DNA from: Chloroflexota bacterium
GTDB taxonomy: Bacteria > Chloroflexota > Anaerolineae > Caldilineales > Caldilineaceae
Length of the DNA stretch: 6,028 nt
Reading direction: 5' to 3'
NCBI GenBank assembly: GCA_016199425.1
Contig: JACQGT010000502.1
Location: 1-6,028 of the forward strand
The translations under genes were made by a program, and so were the position numbers. The notes below the pieces were generated by a model. The model was not told where the DNA came from. It did no database searches and saw only the letters and a list, made by a program, of their open reading frames with translations. Position 1 is the stretch's first letter. Each line of letters opens with the position of its first letter. This document shows positions 1 through 5,361 of the stretch, in pieces.

Positions 1-114
1 GAATATGGCCTCATCATTGCGCTGGTCGCCGTCGTCGCTATTGCCGGTATGACTATCTTCGGCGATGACATCAGCCTCTTCCTCGAGACTTTGGGGGGAA
101 AATTCGTCTTCTAG
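1..114 (+). CDS. flp: Flp-type (type IVb) pilin, C-terminal part (5' end outside window)
   Basis: The reading frame is open from base 1 and ends at TAG (112-114), giving 37 residues. It begins EYGLIIALVAVVAIAG, which matches the Glu-Tyr pair and hydrophobic helix that follow the prepilin peptidase cleavage site in Flp pilins. The rest is a short polar tail ending GGKFVF. Flp pilins are small major subunits of Tad pili, cleaved before the hydrophobic helix and assembled from the membrane. The leader peptide and cleavage site lie upstream of the window, so the start cannot be placed. The immediate neighbour cpaB supports the assignment. A TadE-like pseudopilin is less likely because the tail after the helix is so short. 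Confidence 0.78.
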   Translation, partial: EYGLIIALVAVVAIAGMTIFGDDISLFLETLGGKFVF

Positions 115-152
115 TCAACCACATGCGGGCAGACAATCTAGTGGAGGCTATT

Positions 153-197
153 TATGACGAGGGGAGGGAGGGCGATGCCCTCCCTCCCCTCGTCATA
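153..197 (+). terminator. Perfect 21-bp inverted repeat, terminator or attenuator-like hairpin
   Basis: Bases 153-173 and 177-197 are exact reverse complements around a 3-base GAT loop. The left arm is rich in G runs and the right arm in C runs, so the RNA hairpin would be very stable. No T tract follows (next bases GTTGACGG), so it is not a textbook intrinsic terminator. Lying 38 bases after the pilin stop, it could end or attenuate pilin transcripts or protect their 3' end, letting the pilin be made in excess over the assembly proteins. The structure is seen directly; the role is inferred. Confidence 0.7.
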
Positions 198-198
198 G
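154..198 (+). CDS. Possible 14-residue leader ORF contained in the hairpin
   Basis: ATG at 154-156 is preceded by GGAGG (143-147) with 6 bases between, as good a ribosome binding site as any in the window. The frame reads MTRGGRAMPSLPSS and stops at TAG (196-198). The ORF occupies the hairpin almost exactly, so translating it would melt the stem, and the stem would hide the start codon but not the GGAGG. This layout would suit translation-controlled attenuation between the pilin gene and cpaB. A very short ORF can arise by chance, and the ATG and its mirrored TCAT follow from the palindrome itself, so confidence is low. Confidence 0.25.
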   Translation: MTRGGRAMPSLPSS

Positions 199-256
199 TT
201 GACGGAGATTCTCTCACCGTGGGGCTTTGTACCGGAAAAAGTAAGCGGAGAGTGCA

Positions 257-1114
257 ATGAAACAGCGACGGGGTTGGCTCTGGTTGACTTCAGGAATTCT
301 ATTGGCATTGCTGGCCGGGCTGATGACCTTTCAGGTCGTCAATGAGTTGGCGACAGCGGCCAGTGTGGCGGAACAGAAAGATACGGCCACTGTGTCGGTG
401 ATCGTGGCCGTGGCCGATATTGCCCCTTTCGTTGCCATCAACACGGGAATGGTCACGTTGCTGGATGTACCGGCGACGATGGCGCCCAAAGAATATGTGG
501 CACATATCGAAGATGTGATCGGTAAGATGACACTTGCTCCCGTCACCCTGGGTGAGATACTGGTCACACCCCGTCTGGCCGACCCGACGGACCCCAACTC
601 TCCTCTCCTCTACACAATGAGGCAGGACGAAGTGTTGGTGAGCATGCCCATGTCAGCCCTGGCCGGTCAACTGGGACTCTTGGCCGTCGGCCAACACATT
701 GACATCGCCTATACGGGCGAGTTTGCCTATAAGGATGCCAATGGTAATGTGGCGGCCGCTGCAAGCCCCACCACCTTTTTGAGTTTGCAAAACCTGGAAA
801 TCAAGGGGCTGATGAGTCGCTCTCTTGCCAAAGAAGGCATCTCTCCCGCACCGGATGCGATTTTGCTGGCCGTCGCCCCCCAGGAGGCGCTGATCCTCAA
901 ATTTTTGGTCGATGCTGGCGCTCCAATGGATATTCTGTTGCGCTCTCCGGGCAATAACTCCCTTTTGGCCGTGGCGCCTGTAGACGAGCAATTTTTGATC
1001 GACTATTTCCGGCTCGATCTCGATGTCCCATTCAACTTTGCCAGCCGAAACACACGGATTCTTGAGGGCGAGAGTCTCCAAATCAACGATGGCGCAATCA
1101 CAGGTGAACCATGA
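257..1114 (+). CDS. cpaB: Flp pilus assembly protein CpaB/RcpC
   Basis: This is a 285-residue protein of normal CpaB length. An N-terminal basic stretch (KQRR) and hydrophobic segment at about residues 8-28 form a signal anchor that places the rest outside the cytoplasmic membrane. Residues about 46-106 look like the SAF domain: VIVAVADIAPFVAINTGMV, then a VP turn and IGKMTLAPVTLGEILVTPRLA. Residues about 120-232 match the RcpC/CpaB region, including LVSMPMSALAGQLGLLAVGQ and LLAVAPQEALILKFLVDAG. CpaB proteins take part in Tad pilus assembly outside the membrane; in diderms they work with the secretin, which is not seen here. The start has GGAG (247-250) 6 bases upstream. The stop overlaps the cpaE start (ATGA, 1111-1114), pointing to translational coupling. 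The C-terminal tail (about 245-285) is acidic and of no recognised fold. Confidence 0.88.
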   Translation: MKQRRGWLWLTSGILLALLAGLMTFQVVNELATAASVAEQKDTATVSVIVAVADIAPFVAINTGMVTLLDVPATMAPKEYVAHIEDVIGKMTLAPVTLGEILVTPRLADPTDPNSPLLYTMRQDEVLVSMPMSALAGQLGLLAVGQHIDIAYTGEFAYKDANGNVAAAASPTTFLSLQNLEIKGLMSRSLAKEGISPAPDAILLAVAPQEALILKFLVDAGAPMDILLRSPGNNSLLAVAPVDEQFLIDYFRLDLDVPFNFASRNTRILEGESLQINDGAITGEP

Positions 1115-2364
1115 AAAATAACGCATTTTACGTGCTTGTTGTCAGCGATGGACATGAAACTGTCAACCAAATTCAACACATCTTTGCCGTGGAACGGAAC
1201 TTCGTGCTTCAGTTCAGCAACAGTTCTCAGGAAGCGTTGCAGATTGCCGGGCGGGAAAATCGAGAGATTGACATCATTCTTGTCGACACCAAAGTCTCCG
1301 ATGCTTCTTCTTTAGAGACAGTGCGGCGATTGGTGATTTTGCTTCCGTCCGTGCCCATCATCGCCATGACCGAACAATCGGCTGTCGCCTATGTTCAAGA
1401 AGTACTGCTGGCCGGTGCGCGGACTTTTCTGACCAAACCACTGAACGATGCGGATGTGATCGGCGCGGTCAGCCAACTTCTTCAATTGGAATCGATTCGA
1501 CGCAGCCGTCAGGCCCAACTCGACGTCAACACCCATCTGCCCAAGTGCGAGATTATTACGGTTGTCAGCCCCAAGGGCGGAGTCGGCACAACGACCCTGG
1601 CCGTCAACCTGGCGCTGGCGATCCGCGAACGCACGGGAAAGGATGTTGTCCTGGTGGACGGGCGGGGCAGTTTGGGCGATTTGGCCACCGCGCTCAATCT
1701 ACAAACAGATTTTAGCATCAGCGACATTTTGGAACACGGCGACCAGATGGATGCAGACCTGGTGGTGGGTGTACTCTCCATGCACAGCAGCGGCCTGCGT
1801 GTGCTCCCCAGCAGCCAGAAACTGGAAGATGCGGATCGTCTAACACCCGAGATTTTTGAGCAGGTGCTGGGCATATTGACCCAGTACATCGCCCGTCGTT
1901 ATAACGACGTCATCATTATTGACGCCGGTTCTATCTTCGAAAACCAGACAGCCGTCGCGCTGACCAAAGCGCACAAGATATTGTTGGTGACGACGCCTGA
2001 GATCACATCCCTGCGTCGTTGCGGCCAATTTCTGCGCGCGGCTGAAGAGAGTGGCTTTCCCCGGCAAAAGATTCAATTGGTTGTGAATCGTGACGGGCTG
2101 CCTGGCGGGCTGGCTTTGGATGACATCAGCCAGAGCTTGAATATGCAAGTAGCGCTGGCTGTGCCCGATGATCCGGGGCTGGTCACCTACTCTCTAAACC
2201 GGGGGATTCCCTTTATCATCAGCAGCCCCAAGAGTGTGGCGTCCAGGCGTCTGTATGCGTTGGCGGAGACACTCTTCCCCCGCAAACAGGAAGTAGCTGA
2301 AGGCGAATCGGCCAAGAATCTCTTTGGTCGTCTGGCCTTCAAACTGCGCGGCAGCTCCGCGTAG
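1111..2364 (+). CDS. cpaE: CpaE/TadZ: receiver domain fused to MinD/ParA-like ATPase
   Basis: The 417-residue protein has two domains. Residues about 5-125 form a CheY-like receiver with D13, D59 (LVDT), T87 (AMT) and K109 (TKP) at the expected catalytic positions; the first acidic residue is replaced by S12. Residues about 146-390 form a MinD/ParA-type domain with the P-loop SPKGGVGTTT (K155 to T162), VDGRGSLGD (D183) and a Walker B-like DVIIIDAGS (D266-S274). The usual invariant lysine after GGVG is T160, as in some other CpaE/TadZ proteins, so ATP turnover may be weak. CpaE/TadZ proteins place or organise Tad machines at the membrane. An AGGTGA ribosome binding site (1102-1107) lies inside the end of cpaB and the start overlaps the cpaB stop. 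The stop TAG is the first part of a palindrome. Confidence 0.88.
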   Translation: MKNNAFYVLVVSDGHETVNQIQHIFAVERNFVLQFSNSSQEALQIAGRENREIDIILVDTKVSDASSLETVRRLVILLPSVPIIAMTEQSAVAYVQEVLLAGARTFLTKPLNDADVIGAVSQLLQLESIRRSRQAQLDVNTHLPKCEIITVVSPKGGVGTTTLAVNLALAIRERTGKDVVLVDGRGSLGDLATALNLQTDFSISDILEHGDQMDADLVVGVLSMHSSGLRVLPSSQKLEDADRLTPEIFEQVLGILTQYIARRYNDVIIIDAGSIFENQTAVALTKAHKILLVTTPEITSLRRCGQFLRAAEESGFPRQKIQLVVNRDGLPGGLALDDISQSLNMQVALAVPDDPGLVTYSLNRGIPFIISSPKSVASRRLYALAETLFPRKQEVAEGESAKNLFGRLAFKLRGSSA

Positions 2365-2384
2365 GGCGGATTGGCAATCCGCCC
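2364..2384. repeat. 9-bp palindrome with GGC loop at the cpaE stop codon
   Basis: Bases 2364-2372 (GGGCGGATT) and 2376-2384 (AATCCGCCC) are exact reverse complements around GGC. The left arm begins on the last base of the cpaE stop codon. No T tract follows. It may work as a weak terminator or 3' stabiliser, or be one unit of a dispersed palindromic repeat. Its apex TTGGCAA recurs in the longer palindrome after tadC. Confidence 0.65.
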
Positions 2385-2413
2385 AGAGTGAGCGAAAACC
2401 GTTACCTATGGTT

Positions 2414-2483
2414 GCTCCCCGCCGGTCCGTGACCGGCGGCGGATACCCACCAAACAACGCCGGGTCACGGACCCGGCGAGAGC
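2414..2483. repeat. Pair of inverted REP/BIME-like palindromes
   Basis: Unit 1 pairs 2419-2427 (CCGCCGGTC) with 2431-2439 (GACCGGCGG) around CGT. Unit 2 pairs 2458-2466 (CGCCGGGTC) with 2470-2478 (GACCCGGCG) around ACG. The units are also imperfect reverse complements of each other: both reduce to a GTCCGTGAC apex in opposite orientation, and GCTC at 2414 faces GAGC at 2480. Two head-to-head palindromes resemble bacterial interspersed mosaic elements. They lie just before the prepilin peptidase start, so RNA structure could affect its translation. Confidence 0.65.
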
Positions 2484-2495
2484 AAATTATCTGCA

Positions 2496-3182
2496 ATGAA
2501 CGAGTACGGGTTAGCCTTCAATTTACTGGTCGGTCTGCTCATCGGCCTGGCTGTGAACTGGCTGGCGGACTGGCTGCCAGCCTATGGCCGCACCGATTCC
2601 CCAGCGCTGCTTGTTCGCCACTGGCGGCGTTGGGCCGGGGTTCTTGTGGCGTCCAGCCTTTTTGGCGGCTATCTGTTCGCATTCCCAGAGCATCCAACCG
2701 TCGCTTCCCCTGCGCGTGATTGGATGCTCTGGCTCTTCTTCGCCCTTTTTCTGTTGATTTTGGTGGTGGACCTGGAACACCGGCGTGTGCTGAATGTTGT
2801 GGTCTATCCCATGGCCTGCGTTGGATTGATACTGGCTACTGTGCGTCCCGATCTTTCCTTTGCCAGTGCGGTCATCGGCGCTCTGGTTGGCTTTGCCAGC
2901 TTCTTTCTGCTCTTTCTGCTGCGTCCCGGCGGGCTGGGCGCGGGTGATGTAAAGCTGGCTGGTCTGATCGGTCTTCTGGTCGGCTTTCCTGAGGTTTCAG
3001 TGGCGCTGATTGCCGCCATTGGGTTGGGTGGCGTGAGCGCGGCTTTTCTACTGCTCTTGCGCCGGGTGGGCCGGCGCGGGACAATGGCCTACGCGCCCTA
3101 TCTCTCCCTGGGGGCGATGGTTGCCCTGCTTTATGGACCAGCGATTATTGCCTGGTATTTGGGGCGTTTTGGGATTTTGTAG
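2496..3182 (+). CDS. tadV: A24-family prepilin peptidase (TadV/CpaA type)
   Basis: This 228-residue polytopic membrane protein is an aspartate peptidase that would remove the leader of Flp prepilin at the cytoplasmic face of the membrane. The two catalytic aspartates are visible: D92 in VVDLEHRRVLN and D151 in the GxGD motif GLGAGDVKL (147-154). The N-terminus, GLLIGLAVNWLADWLP, resembles the start of PilD-type enzymes, but no CxxC pairs follow and the N-methyltransferase/zinc region is reduced to about 20 residues. The protein is therefore longer than minimal TadV/CpaA and shorter than full PilD, and is probably peptidase-only. The ribosome binding site is poor: GGCGAGAG ends 13 bases before the ATG, inside or next to a palindrome. 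tadB starts 26 bases downstream. The family is sure; the symbol is chosen from context. Confidence 0.85.
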   Translation: MNEYGLAFNLLVGLLIGLAVNWLADWLPAYGRTDSPALLVRHWRRWAGVLVASSLFGGYLFAFPEHPTVASPARDWMLWLFFALFLLILVVDLEHRRVLNVVVYPMACVGLILATVRPDLSFASAVIGALVGFASFFLLFLLRPGGLGAGDVKLAGLIGLLVGFPEVSVALIAAIGLGGVSAAFLLLLRRVGRRGTMAYAPYLSLGAMVALLYGPAIIAWYLGRFGIL

Positions 3183-3208
3183 CTATAGAGTGACAGGAGA
3201 GAAAGTCT

Positions 3209-4135
3209 ATGCCCATACTCATCACCCTCGTCGTTATGGCCGCAATTATTGTCATCTTTGCCGCGATATTCCAGATCGTCGGCCCGGATAAAGATGTGGA
3301 AGGTCGGCTGGAACAGGACGAGTTTGATGGCGACGATATGCGCTCCGGCGCGGGGTTGAGTGATCGAGTCAATCGGCAGTTGACCCAGGCCAAATTTGGC
3401 TCCAAATTGGCCATGGAACTGGCCCAGGCTGGAGCACAAGTCACCACAGCCGAGTTTATGGCCATCAACATCGGGCTGATCGGTGGCTCCCTGCTGTTGG
3501 GCGTGTTGATTGCCAAGACGATTGTGGCGGGATTGGCGCTTGCAGTCCTGGCTGCCTTTGGACCGCGCTTCTGGCTCAAGCGCAAAAAAGACAAACGCAT
3601 AAGCGAGTTTCAGCGGCAATTGCCCGATGTGCTGAGTCTGATTGTGGGCAGTCTGCGCGCTGGCTATGGACTGCTCCAGGCCATGCAGCTTGTTGCTCAG
3701 GAGATGCCCTCTCCCAGCAAAGACGAGTATGGCCGGGTGGTGAATGAGACATCCCTGGGCTATTCCCTGCAACAGGCCCTGGCCCATCTGGTTGAGCGTA
3801 TGGAAAGCGAAGACCTGCTGATGGTGGTCACAGCTATCAACATCCAAAACGAAGTGGGCGGCAACCTGGGCAACATTCTCGATTCCATTGCGGGTACGAT
3901 TCGGGATCGGGTGAAGTTGCAGGGGGACATCCGCACAATGACCGGCATGCAGCGTGGGACCGGCTATATGTTGGCTGCCATGCCCTTTTTGGTGGCGGTA
4001 CTCCTGCTGTTCGTGAATCCAGAATATATAATGCAGTTGTTTGTCTTTCCCTGGTACGCCATCCCCATCGGTGCGGTGATCAGTATGGGGATTGGTCTGC
4101 TGCTGATGAACAAACTGACCCAAATGGACGTCTAA
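3209..4135 (+). CDS. tadB: Tad pilus platform protein TadB
   Basis: The 308-residue protein belongs to the GspF/T2SSF membrane family. It has an N-terminal membrane segment (about 4-24), an acidic linker (about 26-48), two close hydrophobic segments (about 84-120), a cytoplasmic T2SSF domain (about 135-240) and two C-terminal membrane segments (about 251-269 and 282-301). The domain contains QLPDVLSLIVGSLRAGYGLL and NEVGGNLGNILDSIAGTIRDR, typical of TadB. With TadC it forms the inner-membrane platform that couples the TadA ATPase to pilin insertion into the growing fibre. A strong site, AGGAGAGA (3195-3202), stands 6 bases before the ATG. tadC follows after one base, so the two are very likely co-translated. 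Confidence 0.9.
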   Translation: MPILITLVVMAAIIVIFAAIFQIVGPDKDVEGRLEQDEFDGDDMRSGAGLSDRVNRQLTQAKFGSKLAMELAQAGAQVTTAEFMAINIGLIGGSLLLGVLIAKTIVAGLALAVLAAFGPRFWLKRKKDKRISEFQRQLPDVLSLIVGSLRAGYGLLQAMQLVAQEMPSPSKDEYGRVVNETSLGYSLQQALAHLVERMESEDLLMVVTAINIQNEVGGNLGNILDSIAGTIRDRVKLQGDIRTMTGMQRGTGYMLAAMPFLVAVLLLFVNPEYIMQLFVFPWYAIPIGAVISMGIGLLLMNKLTQMDV

Positions 4136-4136
4136 A

Positions 4137-5093
4137 ATGGAACTATACGCTCTCTTTTCGCTCAACCCAACGATTCTGCTCGGCCTGGCCTCGGCTTTCA
4201 TCAGCCTGGCTGTTCTCGCCGTTCTTTTTGGCGTCTACAAAGAACGGCGTTTTCGTGAGGTTCGCGTGCGGCTGGACGAAATGAACCAGTCCTACCGGGG
4301 CGACTACCAGGAAACAGGGCAGACCCTGAACTTTATGGAGCGGGTTCTGCGTCCTTTTGGCCGCAATTTGTTGGCCCGGCTGGGCAGGATGACGCCCAGC
4401 GGCAACCTGATCATTCTGCGCCAGCAACTGCGCATGGCCGGCAATCCGGCCAATCTGGCTGTCATCGACTTTTTGGGAATCAAAATGTTGGCCGCGGTTG
4501 CTACGGCGATCCTCACGGCCATCTATCTGATTTCTATGCGTGGGATGGCCGGCGGCCAGGCTATTTTCTTTGCGCTGGCGGGCGGTATTGTGGGTCTCTA
4601 TCTGCCCAATTTCTGGTTGAGCAGCCGCATTCGTCAGCGCCAGACGCAGATTGCTAGAGCCTTGCCAGACGCATTGGATATGTTGACCACAATGGTGGAT
4701 GCAGGTCTGGGTTTCGACATTGCCCTGATACGTCTGTCCGAACGCTGGGACAATCCACTCACCCACGAATTGGATCGGGCGGTGCATGAGATGCGTATGG
4801 GGGTGCGGCGTATGGAAGCCCTGCGCAATCTGGCCAATCGGGTGGATGTGCCCGAACTACGCACCTTCATTGCCGTGCTGATCCAGGCCGACCAGTTGGG
4901 CATTTCCATCAGCAATATTCTGCACGTCCAAAGCGAACAGATTCGCCAGCTACGGCGACAGAAAGTGGAGGAAAAGGCCGCCACAATGCCCCTCAAGATG
5001 CTGCCGATTATCGCTTTCTTTATCTTCCCGGCGCTTTTTGCCGTTCTGCTTGGCCCATCGATTCCCGGTGTGCTTAAAGCATTTGGCGGGTAG
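4137..5093 (+). CDS. tadC: Tad pilus platform protein TadC
   Basis: The 318-residue protein is a second T2SSF-family membrane protein. Membrane segments are likely at about 12-33, 112-133, 140-160 and 286-308. The T2SSF domain (about 175-282) shows the TadC signature ALPDALDMLTTMVDAGLGFD and then LIQADQLGISISNIL and RRQKVEEKAATMPLKML, which leads into the last membrane segment. TadC pairs with TadB as the pilus platform. The start lies one base after the tadB stop and has no strong ribosome binding site of its own (only GGACG at 4126-4130), so translation probably depends on tadB. Length and motifs are ordinary and the gene looks intact. Confidence 0.9.
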   Translation: MELYALFSLNPTILLGLASAFISLAVLAVLFGVYKERRFREVRVRLDEMNQSYRGDYQETGQTLNFMERVLRPFGRNLLARLGRMTPSGNLIILRQQLRMAGNPANLAVIDFLGIKMLAAVATAILTAIYLISMRGMAGGQAIFFALAGGIVGLYLPNFWLSSRIRQRQTQIARALPDALDMLTTMVDAGLGFDIALIRLSERWDNPLTHELDRAVHEMRMGVRRMEALRNLANRVDVPELRTFIAVLIQADQLGISISNILHVQSEQIRQLRRQKVEEKAATMPLKMLPIIAFFIFPALFAVLLGPSIPGVLKAFGG

Positions 5094-5109
5094 CCAGCCA
5101 CGAGGAAAG

Positions 5110-5168
5110 GGACGCAGATTTTTAGAAGAAGTTCGACTTTTGGCAAAAGTCGAACTTCTTCTGCGTCC
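5110..5168. repeat. Long bulged palindrome after tadC, possible terminator
   Basis: Bases 5124-5141 and 5145-5162 are exact reverse complements (18 bp) around a GGC loop. A further 6 bp (GGACGC 5110-5115 with GCGTCC 5163-5168) extend the stem beyond an 8-base bulge on the left arm (5116-5123, AGATTTTT). It starts 17 bases after the tadC stop and no T tract follows on the + strand. It may end the tadBC transcript. The GACGCAGATTTTT arm also recalls dispersed intergenic palindromes, from memory and not checked. Confidence 0.65.
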
Positions 5169-5190
5169 GCTTCTGATAGGCCGAGCAGTT

Positions 5191-5230
5191 ACGAGAAAAT
5201 GCCGATACGGACGAGAAAATGCCGATACGG
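5191..5230. repeat. Perfect 20-bp tandem repeat, two copies
   Basis: Bases 5191-5210 and 5211-5230 are identical. Each copy ends in CCGATACGG, a 3-bp dyad around ATA. The 20-base spacing is about two helical turns, so bound proteins would sit on nearly the same face of the DNA. The repeat ends 41 bases before a TACAAT hexamer and 131 bases before the TPR-gene start. It could be a paired regulator site for that gene, or a simple recent duplication. Confidence 0.8.
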
Positions 5231-5271
5231 AGTAGTACATACGTAAGAGAGCATTTGGTGACGAACTCCTG

Positions 5272-5277
5272 TACAAT
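5272..5277 (+). promoter_or_regulatory. Weak -10-like hexamer upstream of the TPR gene
   Basis: TACAAT lies in an AT-rich patch (TACAATAATAAATG) that stands out in otherwise GC-rich DNA, 84 bases before the TPR-gene ATG. No good -35 hexamer is found at 16-18 bases; TTGGTG at 5255-5260 is only 11 bases away. The call rests on the -10 match, the AT-rich setting and the need for a promoter after a 268-bp spacer. Confidence 0.25.
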
Positions 5278-5310
5278 AATAAATGTTACAAATGCTGCTG
5301 TATAGGATGC

Positions 5311-5334
5311 TCGCACAGACGATCGCACAGATGA
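5311..5334. repeat. Imperfect 12-bp tandem repeat in the TPR-gene leader
   Basis: TCGCACAGACGA (5311-5322) is followed directly by TCGCACAGATGA (5323-5334), differing at one base, and then by a degraded TCGGATGA. The second copy supplies a TGA in the TPR-gene frame (5332-5334), which blocks any upstream extension of that gene. No function is evident. Confidence 0.5.
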
Positions 5335-5361
5335 TCGGATGACTCCAAAGGAATTACAAGA

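Noticed and set aside
161..172. G-quadruplex in the G-rich hairpin arm
   Set aside because: Only three G runs occur together, and the perfect hairpin is the better structure.
199..232. TTGACG (199-204) as a -35 box for a cpaB promoter
   Set aside because: No acceptable -10 hexamer lies 16-18 bases downstream; the region there is GGGGCTTTG. A secondary promoter cannot be excluded but is not supported.
2496..2540. Peptidase N-terminus (EYGLAFNLLVG) resembling the mature pilin start (EYGLIIALVAV)
   Set aside because: Only four residues match before general hydrophobic similarity and the codons differ, so chance is the simplest explanation.
2324..2719. Plus-strand open frame of 131 codons across the end of cpaE, the palindromic spacer and the start of the peptidase gene
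   Set aside because: It overlaps two well supported genes in another frame, and its middle is translated palindrome with no protein-like pattern.
3131..4201. Long open frame of 356 codons on the minus strand opposite tadB
   Set aside because: It lies antisense to a clearly recognisable TadB, is rich in His and Gln, has no recognisable domain, and is best explained as a shadow of the coding strand.
4143..4787. Minus-strand open frame of 214 codons opposite tadC
   Set aside because: Same pattern: antisense to conserved TadC, Gln/His-rich and without motifs.
5094..5361. CRISPR array or tRNA in the spacer before the TPR gene
   Set aside because: The tandem copies are adjacent with no spacers between them, and no cloverleaf or T-loop sequence is visible.
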